A stretch of 64,000 nucleotides of DNA from Paenibacillus rubinfantis (GTDB lineage Bacteria > Bacillota > Bacilli > Paenibacillales > Paenibacillaceae): positions 253,341-317,340 of the forward strand of contig NZ_LN909062.1 of NCBI RefSeq assembly GCF_001486505.1, in the 5' to 3' direction. Of this stretch, positions 53,075-61,930 are shown in pieces. Both the position numbers and the translations under genes were made by a program. The first letter of the stretch is position 1. Each line of letters starts with the position of its first letter. Under the pieces are notes generated by a model. That model had not been told where the DNA came from. It saw only the letters and a list, made by a program, of their open reading frames with translations, and made no database searches.

Positions 53075-54382
53075 TTATTGGTATCTTTGCATAATAACCA
53101 GAAGTTCAATCTCCCAGTTCTTAACAGCTTCATCAATAGAGAGAGCGCCGGATACTATTTTTTGAATATCCTTATCCAAATAACTACTCAACTCATTTTT
53201 TGCATTTAAAGGAAATTCTGTGTCATTAGAAATTTTCGGCATCACCTTATAAAAAGCTTCTACATTTTTACCATCATCCTTAACTAAACCCTTAATAACA
53301 GGTAGAGTGAACCTAAAATAATTAGCATTAAAATTCGTACGTGCCACGGTACTACTATTTAAGTAGAGCCAGACCTCTTTTGTACTTGATATATCCTTCG
53401 TCTCTCTATTTATTCCATTTAAATATTGAAAAGTTATAGCCGTACTCTTATTTGTATCATGACTAGTGACAGGTGCAGTAACCAAATCCCAATCGAGATC
53501 TGAATTGGATTGTTTCAGTTCATCTTTCAGTCTGTAAGTGTCTAGCGCCATAGCAACATGTCCATTGGAGAAAGAGCCTAACTCTTGTTGAGTTTTTGAA
53601 TTCCATTCCGACTTATATTTTTCAACAACAAGTTCTAACGTAGCTTTCCACGCATCACTTGAGAATAGAACACGATTATGAACTGGATCATACCAATTTA
53701 AACCATTTGACTTGCCTGCCTGAAGGAACATTTCTACATTGCCGTAATTTTGTGTCTGTAGGCCTACTATTTCATCCGATTTTCCAAGCTCTGAAATTGT
53801 ATTTCCAAGCTTCAGAACATCTTCCCAGTTCATGAAATCCACGGGTTCCGTAATGCCATACTTTTTAAAAATTCCCCTATTGTAATAAAGAGCTTGAGTT
53901 GCAATCGTATTCGAAACAGCATACAGATTCCCATTTCCCATCTCTCTAAAAGTGTCTAAAATCTGAGTGTCAATGTTTTGTAATTCGCGCTCTTTACTTA
54001 AAATAGATAAATCAAATAATAATCCCTCTTCTTGTAATCGTGGGTATAACTGCAGTGGAAAAAACATAATATCAGGATTAACATCCCTTATCTCACTAAT
54101 CAGCATTTCCGCATCCCAATTATCTCCTGACTGGGGAACGAACTCAAAGTCGTTCCAAACACCGTTTCCAAGTATGGATTGATATTCTATTACATCAATT
54201 TTTATATTCGGAAAATGCTGATTAATATTCCCAAAATCTTGTTCAAAATTAGACTTTGAACTATACAAGATAGTTACATGCTTAGTCTCATTCTTCTGAG
54301 ATACTGTACAGCCAGTAACTAACATAAAACTAAGCCAAATCGTGCATAATATGAGGATATTTTTCTTTGTTCTTTTCATCAT
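53075..54382 (-). CDS. Extracellular solute-binding lipoprotein, first of a pair
   Basis: A 435-residue lipoprotein with lipobox LVTGC near residue 25. It resembles family 1 binding proteins: PDIMFFPLQLYPRL, then YYNRGIFKKYGI and MNWEDVLKLG, the usual hinge and ligand-pocket region. Only distant likeness to the second binding protein is seen, so they are diverged paralogues or separate recruits. The gene is 60 bases downstream of the cysteine desulfurase gene. It lacks its own ABC partners in the window. Confidence 0.8.
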   Translation of the reverse strand: MMKRTKKNILILCTIWLSFMLVTGCTVSQKNETKHVTILYSSKSNFEQDFGNINQHFPNIKIDVIEYQSILGNGVWNDFEFVPQSGDNWDAEMLISEIRDVNPDIMFFPLQLYPRLQEEGLLFDLSILSKERELQNIDTQILDTFREMGNGNLYAVSNTIATQALYYNRGIFKKYGITEPVDFMNWEDVLKLGNTISELGKSDEIVGLQTQNYGNVEMFLQAGKSNGLNWYDPVHNRVLFSSDAWKATLELVVEKYKSEWNSKTQQELGSFSNGHVAMALDTYRLKDELKQSNSDLDWDLVTAPVTSHDTNKSTAITFQYLNGINRETKDISSTKEVWLYLNSSTVARTNFNANYFRFTLPVIKGLVKDDGKNVEAFYKVMPKISNDTEFPLNAKNELSSYLDKDIQKIVSGALSIDEAVKNWEIELLVIMQRYQ

Positions 54383-54442
54383 TTGAATGTAATGTCACTT
54401 CCTTGATAAACAATGTATTATATACTTTCTCAGCTATTTTCA

Positions 54443-55597
54443 TTAACTAAAGCTCTTAACTTTCGAAATTTCTTCCACTGTTTTTATTATCCCTTCTAAT
54501 AACATTCTCGCTTCAACTATACCAACATTTTCATTAAAACTTAATCTGATACTGCTTGATGATATCAGTTCATCCTTGTTCATAGCGGTTAATACTCGAC
54601 TAGGTTTATTTTTCTTTGCTGAGCATGCAGATTGTGAAGAAGCAACTATTCCTTGATCTGAAAGTAATTTCAAAAAGATGGCTGAGGTTGTTCGTGGGTA
54701 TGAAAAATTTATTATATGAGGCGCCGCCAATGGAATTCGGGGCGTGTTTAGGACGATTTCAGGAATATTAATAAGTTCAGAATAAAGCAAATTGTGGACT
54801 GAAACTAAGTTATTTAGCCTTCGTTCTTTTTCAAGGTTGTTTATTCTGATCGCCTCAGCTATACCGGCAATTCCAGGAACATTTAATGTACCAGAACGAA
54901 TTCCATATTCTTGCTCTCCCCCAAAAATAATAGGAAATATTTCAACCTCCTCTTTAACCACAAGCACTCCTACTCCTTTAGGTCCCCCTATTTTGTGCCC
55001 GGAAATTGTATACAAATCTATATCATCTAATTTAATCGGTACTTTTCCAAAGCCTTGCACTCCGTCCACATGAAATAAAATCTCATTATTTCTCTTTAGG
55101 AATTTACCAATTTCTTCAATAGGTTGTATGGATCCTGTTTCATTATTTACATGCATAATACTTACTAGAGCTGTATTCTCCTGGATGCTTTCTTCAATAG
55201 TTTCTACGCTAACAACTCCATTAGCGTCTACCGGTATATAAGTGACGGACACTCCTTCTTTTTCCAATTCCTTGAAACAATTGAATACTGATGAATGTTC
55301 TATTTGAGAGGTTATAACATGAATAGGCTTGTCATTACTCATTTTAAAAGCGCGTATTACACCTAATATTGCTAAATTGTTACTTTCGGTTGCTCCCGAT
55401 GTAAAAATAATCTCATTAGTATTTACTTGTAGAATGTCCGCGATTATTTTTCTGGATTCTTCTACAACCTTATTGGCCTCGTCCCCTAAACGATGCATTG
55501 ACGACGGATTTGCATAAATCTTCCTTGACATATCATACATAAGCTTATTTACTGTAGGATGCATAGGGGCCGAAGCACAATAATCAAAATATAACAT
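54443..55597 (-). CDS. NifS/IscS-type cysteine desulfurase
   Basis: A 384-residue PLP enzyme that takes sulfur from cysteine as a persulfide. PLP lysine is Lys202 in TISGHKIGGPKG, the stacking histidine is His101 in SQIEHSSV, the PLP-binding aspartate is Asp178 in HVDGVQ, and the persulfide cysteine is Cys325 in SSQSACSAKK. All catalytic residues are intact. ATG follows AAAGGTGGGG. There is no iron-sulfur scaffold or thiolation gene nearby. It lies between a redoxin and two binding proteins, an odd setting for this enzyme. Confidence 0.9.
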   Translation of the reverse strand: MLYFDYCASAPMHPTVNKLMYDMSRKIYANPSSMHRLGDEANKVVEESRKIIADILQVNTNEIIFTSGATESNNLAILGVIRAFKMSNDKPIHVITSQIEHSSVFNCFKELEKEGVSVTYIPVDANGVVSVETIEESIQENTALVSIMHVNNETGSIQPIEEIGKFLKRNNEILFHVDGVQGFGKVPIKLDDIDLYTISGHKIGGPKGVGVLVVKEEVEIFPIIFGGEQEYGIRSGTLNVPGIAGIAEAIRINNLEKERRLNNLVSVHNLLYSELINIPEIVLNTPRIPLAAPHIINFSYPRTTSAIFLKLLSDQGIVASSQSACSAKKNKPSRVLTAMNKDELISSSSIRLSFNENVGIVEARMLLEGIIKTVEEISKVKSFS

Positions 55598-55615
55598 TGT
55601 AAAATCCCCACCTTT

Positions 55616-56047
55616 CTATCTACTCACATAATTTCCAATTGAGTTTATAACATTTTTGAAGTCCTTCTTACTGAAAACCTCACCCTTTGCCATGACTAGG
55701 CCTTGAGAATTAACTATTAATGCAAATGGTGGGGTCGCAACATTAAAATAAAGTTGCATATTCTCTTCATTCATATGAACTATCGGAAATTCCCAACTAT
55801 AATATTTCGCGAGTTCTTCGTTCTCCTTGTTTGATCCTGTTGACATCAAAAGAATTTCTATATTATCGCATTCTACTTTAAGATCAGATAAACAGGGAAT
55901 AAACTCAATACAGCCCATACAATGTAGTGATATAAGAATAACTGCATAAAACTTGTTAGATGGTAATTGAGTCAGTTTTAATTCTTCAATTTCAGGAACC
56001 CTATCCCCAATTAATAATCCCTGTTTCTTCATTCTTCTGTTGAACAT
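55616..56047 (-). CDS. Thioredoxin-fold (TlpA/redoxin-like) protein
   Basis: A 143-residue protein from the ATG at 56047, which has GAAGGGG seven bases upstream; an ATG six codons earlier lacks a site. It has a thioredoxin-like fold with CMGC (Cys43 and Cys46) after the strand YAVILISLH, and a cis-proline segment VATPPFALIV. There is no clear signal peptide, only a basic start (MFNRRMKKQG), so it may be cytoplasmic. It opens the operon 18 bases before the cysteine desulfurase gene. It could deliver electrons to persulfide or disulfide chemistry, by inference. Confidence 0.78.
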   Translation of the reverse strand: MFNRRMKKQGLLIGDRVPEIEELKLTQLPSNKFYAVILISLHCMGCIEFIPCLSDLKVECDNIEILLMSTGSNKENEELAKYYSWEFPIVHMNEENMQLYFNVATPPFALIVNSQGLVMAKGEVFSKKDFKNVINSIGNYVSR

Positions 56048-56382
56048 TGGTGAGTCCCCTTCCATTATTTTGGGCTTTTACTTATTTCCACCACAAATAA
56101 AAGAAAACGCATTCTTTTAAATAAATTGTTATATTATGTAAATATAATACATATATTTCCTTAAAAAGGGGTATCGGTTTTGTTACTTTTACCATTTTCA
56201 CATTAAGTTCACAAATTAAGCATTCGTTGTTTTTTATTCCTATTAAAAGCAAAATAATTACATATTTTTAGGATTATAATATTTCTTTATGTATAAAATT
56301 TCTAAAAAATTAAAATATTTATAGTTTATCATTATAGTTGTATGTTGTTATTGAAATCATCTAAAATTAAGAAGGTATTAGA
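56048..56382. other. AT-rich divergent promoter region of the island
   Basis: About 335 bases, very AT-rich, between the redoxin gene and the rightward secreted-protein gene. Several TATAAT-like hexamers occur on both strands (for example near 56272). I see no coding frame with a ribosome site and no named operator. Confidence 0.6.
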
Positions 56383-57546
56383 ATGAGAAGATCTTTTTTG
56401 CTAGTAGGCTTTAGTTTATTGCTTGTTTCTAATTCATTTCTAAACTTAGTAAAGGCTGAAGAAAATCCTCAACCCCAAAGTAAAGCAGAAATCAAGAAAC
56501 AAATCGATGTCGAACGACAAAAACAAATCAACTATCATATTAAAGAAATCGAGAGCCTGAAAAAGGGTTCCGAACAATTATCGTACTTAAGTGAATATGG
56601 TTTTGATACAAAAAATATTAAAACAACTACCAATGCTACTTATAGAAATTTAGATTCAGATTTATCTATTTCAGAGGAAATTACTAGTGATTACTTTGAA
56701 GAGTTACTTGAAAATGCGTATATTTTTACTATGGATGAAAATGGGTATGTATATGACAGAGAAGGAGAGGTGGTAAATAAACTGGATTTAAAAGAAGAGC
56801 AGGCGACTGGCACTAATTCAATAATGTCTGCCTCACTAGATACATCCATTAGCGGTTACAATACAGGAGCCTTTGTAAGGCAAACAACTAAAAGTGGTTA
56901 CAAAGGAATCAGAACAACCTTTACTTTACCAACAGATACTAAATTTGAAACTCCAAGTTCAGGTGTAACTGGATATTTATATAATGGAATCGATGTTTTA
57001 TCTTCATCCAATGTTGGATATAAACTGGAAGGCGGTCTTCAGTACAGTGAGACCTACGATAATTATTCCGCTTCTATTCACCCCCAAGGATTAAGTCAGA
57101 ATGCTATTCCGGAAGGATATAGCAGTGCTCCTCCAAGATATGCTCAAGATACTGCCATTGTAAGTAATCTTTTATACGATACTTCATCCTCCCAATTTAA
57201 GTATTTTGTAAACGGAATCAATGTCAAAGGAGATAGCCAATATATCTATTTTTACTATAGTAAATCTTTTACAAGTAATGAAATTGCAGCTCTTGCGGTA
57301 AAAAGAGTCACGGCGTTAGCTAAGGCAGGGTATACAGGAGAGAATATTGGGAAAGTGGAAGTAAAATATGATGAAACTGCGGTGACTTCTAATAGCGGTA
57401 CTACATCTTCGATGACTTCAAGTATCCTTAGCACCCATACTTATAATGGTAAAACATATGGTACCTCTGACACTCCAAGTAGTGCGGTAACAAAGTCTGG
57501 TGAAGTTTCTGCACAAAAAATCATTGTCGATACAACAAATTTTTAG
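56383..57546 (+). CDS. Secreted protein, possibly YrpD-like
   Basis: A 387-residue exported protein. The signal peptide spans 1-25 (LLVGFSLLLVSNSFLNLVKA). A coiled, lysine/glutamine-rich stretch (40-70) comes next. The main domain, from about 155, has SGYNTGAFVRQTTKSGYKGI and YKLEGGLQYSETYDNYSASI. A serine/threonine-rich tail ends it. The beta-rich domain reminds me of the Bacillus secreted protein YrpD, but that link is tentative. ATG follows AAGAAGG. AT-rich codons, like the rest of the island. Confidence 0.72.
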   Translation: MRRSFLLVGFSLLLVSNSFLNLVKAEENPQPQSKAEIKKQIDVERQKQINYHIKEIESLKKGSEQLSYLSEYGFDTKNIKTTTNATYRNLDSDLSISEEITSDYFEELLENAYIFTMDENGYVYDREGEVVNKLDLKEEQATGTNSIMSASLDTSISGYNTGAFVRQTTKSGYKGIRTTFTLPTDTKFETPSSGVTGYLYNGIDVLSSSNVGYKLEGGLQYSETYDNYSASIHPQGLSQNAIPEGYSSAPPRYAQDTAIVSNLLYDTSSSQFKYFVNGINVKGDSQYIYFYYSKSFTSNEIAALAVKRVTALAKAGYTGENIGKVEVKYDETAVTSNSGTTSSMTSSILSTHTYNGKTYGTSDTPSSAVTKSGEVSAQKIIVDTTNF

Positions 57547-57571
57547 CTGAAACAAAACTTCTCTATTTATC

Positions 57572-57603
57572 GTTACATAATTTGAATACTCAAATTATGT
57601 AAC
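57572..57603 (+). terminator. Perfect 14-base stem-loop after the secreted-protein gene
   Basis: GTTACATAATTTGA, ATAC, TCAAATTATGTAAC. It lies between two rightward genes and ends 12 bases before the next start. The AT-rich stem has no T-tract, so it may be a weak terminator or a leader structure. Confidence 0.5.
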
Positions 57604-57615
57604 GGGACGAAAAAG

Positions 57616-58176
57616 ATGATTAGAAAAATTACAGCTTTATTATTTTCAATGGCTTTCTTGTCAACATTTCCGTTCCAGACTATAGTCCAAGCGGGTGACT
57701 ATTCTTTGGTAAAAGCAGCGGCTCAAGTGTACAACACGGATTTGAAAAAAACAGCGCTTCATGTTACTCAAGATGATGAGTTGAAAGAATATTTTTACGA
57801 CACAACTTATATCCCAATCCGCGATCTTTTTCAAGGTTATACGATTTCCTTGGATAAAAATCAAAAAGTAGCGACTGTTAAAAATCAAGACTCTGAACTG
57901 GTGCTTAATTTCTCGGGACAAGAAATTAAGCCTTCCGCCAACCAAGTCGTTCTTTCATCCGACACCGTTAGACTATCTAAAGGTATCGCTGAAATAAGCG
58001 CTTTTGCGATAACCTATATTTTTGACAAATACGGCGATGCGATTGAAGATCCGGAAAGAGATGCCTGGAAAGAAAAGCTAAGTTTTTTGAACATAGAAAC
58101 CGAAGGCATTTCCGGCGTTAGGGACGGGTATATGCATGTGTACGTCGTTTATCTAGACCAAAGCACTGAAAAATAA
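57616..58176 (+). CDS. Secreted protein with a copper amine oxidase N-like (stalk) domain
   Basis: A 186-residue exported protein with a signal peptide (1-26, ending VQAG). One stalk-type domain reads YIPIRDLFQGYTISLDKNQKV and then NFSGQEIKP, as in copper amine oxidase N-terminal domains that bind envelope partners. The remainder is polar with no recognised motif. The ribosome site is poor. It is the last gene of the island before the right repeat. Confidence 0.7.
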   Translation: MIRKITALLFSMAFLSTFPFQTIVQAGDYSLVKAAAQVYNTDLKKTALHVTQDDELKEYFYDTTYIPIRDLFQGYTISLDKNQKVATVKNQDSELVLNFSGQEIKPSANQVVLSSDTVRLSKGIAEISAFAITYIFDKYGDAIEDPERDAWKEKLSFLNIETEGISGVRDGYMHVYVVYLDQSTEK

Positions 58177-58201
58177 CCAGTAAATGTGATATGCTTTAAA
58201 T

Positions 58202-58245
58202 AAAAACGGTTTGCCGGAGCAAAATCACTCCGCCAAACCGTTTTT
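58202..58245 (-). terminator. Terminator of the lia operon
   Basis: AAAAACGGTTTGCCGGAG and CTCCGCCAAACCGTTTTT pair with one mismatch. It overlaps the liaR stop codon and is followed by TTTA on the minus strand. Confidence 0.85.
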
Positions 58246-58878
58246 GTATGCATAAATGGCCGCTTGGGTACGATCCTCAACCCCAAGCTTCGCCAAAATA
58301 TTCGTGACATGGAACTTCACCGTCTTAATGCCGATAATCAGGTCGTCAGCGATGTCCTGGTTAGATTTGCCTTGGGCCAACAGCCGCAGAACGTCCATTT
58401 CTCGCTCGGTTAATTCCTCGTGAGCCGGCGCTTCCACCTTGGGTTGGCGGAACCGGTTCATCATCTTGGAAGCCACCTGCGACTCCAAGACCGACTGGCC
58501 GCGAGCGGCAGCGCGGATCGCCTCGGCGATCTCAGAGGCGCGCGATGTCTTGAGCAAATAGCTGAACGCTCCAGCTTCAATGACCGGGTACATTTTCTCG
58601 TCATCCAGATAGCTGGTAAGCACGATCACTTTGCAATCCGGATGCAGGGCGAGCAATTGCCGAGTGGCCTCGATCCCGTCCATGCCCTCCATCACCAGGT
58701 CCATCAGCACGACGTCCGGCCGGTATTCCTGCGCCAGGCGGATGCCTTCCTCTCCGCTGCTGGCCTCCCCGACGACCTCGATGCCGTCTTCGGTGCCCAA
58801 TACCGCCGCCAGGCCGATCCTCACCATTTCATGATCATCCACAAGCAGTACCTTAATCTCCTTGTCTTCCATCTCCAT
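58225..58878 (-). CDS. liaR: Response regulator LiaR
   Basis: A NarL/FixJ-type regulator of about 217 residues. Receiver motifs are VDDHEMVR, the phosphorylated Asp60 in VVLMDL, and LTSYLDDEKM; the LuxR-type helix-turn-helix is in [20 protein letters not shown]. The start is taken at ATG 58878, which follows GGGGAAGAG inside the end of liaS. It overlaps liaS and responds to cell-envelope stress in Bacillales. Its last 165 bases are repeated with silent changes at 51381-51545, so this end may have been supplied by the island. Confidence 0.93.
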   Translation of the reverse strand: MEMEDKEIKVLLVDDHEMVRIGLAAVLGTEDGIEVVGEASSGEEGIRLAQEYRPDVVLMDLVMEGMDGIEATRQLLALHPDCKVIVLTSYLDDEKMYPVIEAGAFSYLLKTSRASEIAEAIRAAARGQSVLESQVASKMMNRFRQPKVEAPAHEELTEREMDVLRLLAQGKSNQDIADDLIIGIKTVKFHVTNILAKLGVEDRTQAAIYAYKNGLAE

Positions 58879-59935
58879 GGCTGCTCTCTTCCCCGCTTTC
58901 TTCATTAATTAATGGTACGGTCATCTCAATACGCGTCCCTTTATTGGGCGCGGTAATAAACTGAATGGAGCCGCCGATTTCGTGGATGCGTTCCTGCATG
59001 GTGGACAAGCCGTAAGAAGCCTGCTTCTTGTCATCCAGCTCGAAGCCGATGCCGTTGTCGCGCAGCGTCACCTTGACAGCTTCGCCTCGGCGGTGAATCC
59101 GAATCTCCATCTTGTCCGCCTTGGCATGGCGCAGCGTATTGGACATCGCCTCCTGAATGATGCGGAACAGATGGTTTTCGATGCCCTTGCCTAGGCTTAA
59201 ATCCTCGTCCATCTCCAGCGTCAAATCCATCGGAACCTTGGTCTTTAATTCCTTGACCAGGTCGCTTAAGCCCTGGGACAGCTCCTTGCCTTCCAAATAA
59301 ACCGGCCGCAAATGCAGCAGCAATGCGCGCATTTCCGACTGAGCGACGGAAGCCATTTCTTCGATCAGCTCGACCTGCCGCTGGGCCTTGTCAAAATCCT
59401 TCTCCAACGTTCTCCCTACCGCCGTGGCCGTCATCGAGATGGCAAACAGCTGCTGGGAAACAGCGTCATGCAGCTCACGAGCAAGCCGCTGGCGCTCCTC
59501 CACGATGGCCGACACCCGGGCTTGCTCGGCTAGTTGAGCGTTATGCGTCGACAATCGCTGTAAGGAGGATACCTGCTCCTCCCAACGTTTGCCGATTCGC
59601 TCGAGCTGTTCAGCCAATCGGCCCAATTCGTCTTCGCCAAGCTTCGGAACGCTTCCGGTTTGGTTGCCTTTCTCCCATTGCAGCAGCGCTTCGCGCAGCC
59701 CGTCGATCTGTCGTTTGGGGCGGTAGCCTTGAATTACTCCATAAGCCGCCCCGATAATAACCAGTAGCGAGAACAGCGTAATGCCCGCCTTAATCCCCGT
59801 CCTCCAGGAGGATTGGGGCTGAAAATACCCGTATGTATACAGCACGTAAAAGGTCGCTGCCATCATAATGACAGATAGGAGAATCCCCCCGCGCATGCTG
59901 CGGGATACCATATTGCTTGGTTTTTTTGATCTCAT
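58853..59935 (-). CDS. liaS: Sensor histidine kinase LiaS
   Basis: A 360-residue membrane kinase. Two membrane segments (16-36 and 50-70) enclose a very short extracellular loop, as in intramembrane-sensing kinases. A HAMP-like linker and coiled coil follow, then the HisKA_3 domain with His156 in ARELHDAVSQQ and an ATPase domain with DNGIGFE and GLSTMQER. It phosphorylates LiaR under envelope stress and is usually held off by LiaF. It overlaps liaR by 26 bases. Confidence 0.93.
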   Translation of the reverse strand: MRSKKPSNMVSRSMRGGILLSVIMMAATFYVLYTYGYFQPQSSWRTGIKAGITLFSLLVIIGAAYGVIQGYRPKRQIDGLREALLQWEKGNQTGSVPKLGEDELGRLAEQLERIGKRWEEQVSSLQRLSTHNAQLAEQARVSAIVEERQRLARELHDAVSQQLFAISMTATAVGRTLEKDFDKAQRQVELIEEMASVAQSEMRALLLHLRPVYLEGKELSQGLSDLVKELKTKVPMDLTLEMDEDLSLGKGIENHLFRIIQEAMSNTLRHAKADKMEIRIHRRGEAVKVTLRDNGIGFELDDKKQASYGLSTMQERIHEIGGSIQFITAPNKGTRIEMTVPLINEESGEESSHGDGRQGD

Positions 59936-59954
59936 GCGGGACGCTCCTCCTGTC

Positions 59955-60605
59955 TTAAGTTAATCGTATATCGACATCTCCTACAAGATAGGAAATGATG
60001 ATTTTCACTTTTTGGTCACGGAACTCGTAGTTCGGCGACTTCCAATACAGCCGATTGAGCATGCCCGTTTCTTTGTCTTGGCTAAAATCGATTTGCCCGA
60101 ACAGGACAAACGCCTCGATCTCTACGCCATAATCCTCCGGAATCACCAGATCGACATCTCCAACGATGCCTTGAAACATCAGGACGTTATGTCCCCCTTC
60201 CGCCATCGCTAGCGATAAATCGATGTCCAGTTCACCAAGCACATGCCACATGCTCGTATTCCGCAAGCTCCACGGATCGCGGTCCCAACGGATGCTGGAG
60301 GTGATGTTCTGCTTCTGTACGTAATTGCCTTGAGGTTGAGTTTTGCGGATCCTTGCGTAATAGTAGCCCAGCGAGATCATCAGGATCGCCAGGACCAGCA
60401 TGAAGTGGTCAAGCAGGATCATCCCGCCGCCGATCGCCATGAAGATATAACCGGTCTTGACCTGCTCACCTTGCCGGATTTTATAAATGCCAAACCCCAG
60501 GAATAAGAAGGCGACAATGGTGAAGAAGCTCAGCCATTTCCCGAAAATCAACAATACCCCAAATCCAATCAAACCGATGGCTAAGAACCTTTTCCGTGTT
60601 TCCAT
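59955..60605 (-). CDS. liaF: LiaF-type negative regulator
   Basis: A 216-residue membrane protein with four N-terminal membrane segments. The C-terminal LiaF-like domain (about 115-215) has a repeated beta pattern (LGELDIDLSLA, GIVGDVDLVIPEDYGVEI, LVGDVDIRLT). LiaF keeps LiaS inactive in unstressed Bacillus cells. The ATG at 60605 is preferred over one three codons upstream. It is followed by liaS after 19 bases. Confidence 0.9.
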   Translation of the reverse strand: METRKRFLAIGLIGFGVLLIFGKWLSFFTIVAFLFLGFGIYKIRQGEQVKTGYIFMAIGGGMILLDHFMLVLAILMISLGYYYARIRKTQPQGNYVQKQNITSSIRWDRDPWSLRNTSMWHVLGELDIDLSLAMAEGGHNVLMFQGIVGDVDLVIPEDYGVEIEAFVLFGQIDFSQDKETGMLNRLYWKSPNYEFRDQKVKIIISYLVGDVDIRLT

Positions 60606-60719
60606 ATGCCGCACCTCCCTGCAGGTTCATAGAGTCGTAAAAAGCCATAACGGTATGGAACCCCATACCGTATGGCTACACCAGTATTTAGAATATCACA
60701 ATGTCCGGCGGACGTGTAG

Positions 60720-61421
60720 TTATTCCTTATCTTCCTCGCGGGCTTCGGACGGGTTCAATTTCGCCTTCAGCGCTTCAAGCTGTGCGTCCACTTTCAACTG
60801 CTTCTCGGCATCCGCCGGGCTGATGTACGTGGACGGCGAGGTTCCGCGATAGACCACGCCGGCAACTTCGGCTTCGGCTTCCAACTGCATGATTTTCTCT
60901 TCCATCCGGTGGAATCCAAGCGAAGCGTTGCCGCTTTCGATCGAATGCAGGCTGCTGATTTGCGACATTTGTTTTCTGGCTTTCGCCATTTGCGCACGGC
61001 TAACCAGCTCGTTCCGTTTGTTGCGCAGCTTGTAGAATTCATCCTTCATCTCATGCAGCTGTTGTTTCAGTTCAGCAGCTTGAGCTTCGGACTGCGCATG
61101 CAGCTCGGCGAATTCGGTTTGCTTTTGATCGTAATGAATTTTCTCCTCCAGCATTTTACGGGCGACTTCTTCCTGCCCATTGCGGAGCGCTACTTCAGCT
61201 TGTGCTTCCCGCTGTGCGGAAATGCGGGCTGCTTCGTCCAAGCGTTGCTTCATCCGGCGCTCATTGGCCATTTGCTTGGCCACTGTGACTTCGGCGTCGC
61301 GAATTTCAGCCTCCATATCGCGCAGGTACTGATTCAGCATGACAATCGGGTCTTCCACCTTATCCAACAAATCGTTTACAGACGCTTTCGTAATATCTTT
61401 AATTCTTTTGAATACTCCCAT
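60720..61421 (-). CDS. pspA: PspA/IM30 family protein, second copy
   Basis: A 233-residue, almost wholly coiled-coil protein of the phage-shock A family, which binds stressed membranes. The N-terminal amphipathic helix ([19 protein letters not shown]) and the heptad-rich core are clear. The C-terminus carries an extra stretch [23 protein letters not shown] follows GAAGGGAG. It is the fourth gene of a seven-gene unit, after pspC and before liaF. Confidence 0.92.
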   Translation of the reverse strand: MGVFKRIKDITKASVNDLLDKVEDPIVMLNQYLRDMEAEIRDAEVTVAKQMANERRMKQRLDEAARISAQREAQAEVALRNGQEEVARKMLEEKIHYDQKQTEFAELHAQSEAQAAELKQQLHEMKDEFYKLRNKRNELVSRAQMAKARKQMSQISSLHSIESGNASLGFHRMEEKIMQLEAEAEVAGVVYRGTSPSTYISPADAEKQLKVDAQLEALKAKLNPSEAREEDKE

Positions 61422-61424
61422 GTT

Positions 61425-61925
61425 TTACACTTCTCCCTTCTCGTAGTCGGAGAGCTTCTTACGCAGCTCTTCCAGTTCTTTTTTCATCGCTTTCTTCTCG
61501 ATATCTTCCATCATGGAATCCAGGTTGGAAGCACTCGGGGCAGCCTGGAAGCCGTTCCCCGTAGCGCCCGCGCCGTATTGCGGCGGCTGGGTTCCGTAAG
61601 TATTTCCGTTTGGAGCTCCGTACGGCGGGCGGGGACCAAAGCGAGCATCCTCGTAAAACTCCCGGCGTTTGGGGCCATAGCCCGGTGGCGGGCCGCCGCC
61701 CGGCCATCCGCCGTTATAATACGGATCGTGAGGCGGGTAAGGCTCCTTGGAGATCACCAAGGTGGCGATAAAGTAGATAAATATCGTAGTCCCGCCGGTA
61801 AAGAAAATGCTGAGAAAAGCGATCAGCCGGAGCACGCCGACGTTAATGCCGAAATACTCGCCTAGCCCGCCGATTAAACCGCTGATCCAACGATCCCGTC
61901 TGGAACGGTACAAGGGTCTTCCCAT
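61425..61925 (-). CDS. PspC-domain membrane protein
   Basis: A 166-residue protein. The N-terminal PspC domain (residues 5-60, WISGLIGGLGEYFGINVGVLR) has one long hydrophobic segment. A proline/glycine/tyrosine-rich linker follows (70-130), and a C-terminal coiled helix (KKAMKKELEELRKKLSDYE) could bind PspA coiled coils. It sits exactly between the two pspA genes, three and five bases from them. The added C-terminal helix is absent from classical PspC. Confidence 0.88.
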   Translation of the reverse strand: MGRPLYRSRRDRWISGLIGGLGEYFGINVGVLRLIAFLSIFFTGGTTIFIYFIATLVISKEPYPPHDPYYNGGWPGGGPPPGYGPKRREFYEDARFGPRPPYGAPNGNTYGTQPPQYGAGATGNGFQAAPSASNLDSMMEDIEKKAMKKELEELRKKLSDYEKGEV

Positions 61926-61930
61926 CGATC

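Larger units (their letters stand above)
51356..58392. mobile_element. Putative genomic island bounded by direct repeats of the liaR 3' end
   Basis: The segments 51356-51545 and 58202-58392 are nearly identical over about 190 bases. The DNA between them is AT-rich and codes for genes unlike the flanks. Outside the repeats lie gerAC on the left and liaR/liaS on the right, which would be convergent neighbours without the insert. No integrase, transposase, relaxase or tRNA is seen inside. The recombination mechanism is therefore unknown, and the element may be a remnant. Confidence 0.7.

Noticed and set aside
51356..58392. Prophage or conjugative element
   Set aside because: No integrase, capsid, portal, relaxase or type IV secretion gene is present. 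Only the flanking repeats and base composition point to an insertion.
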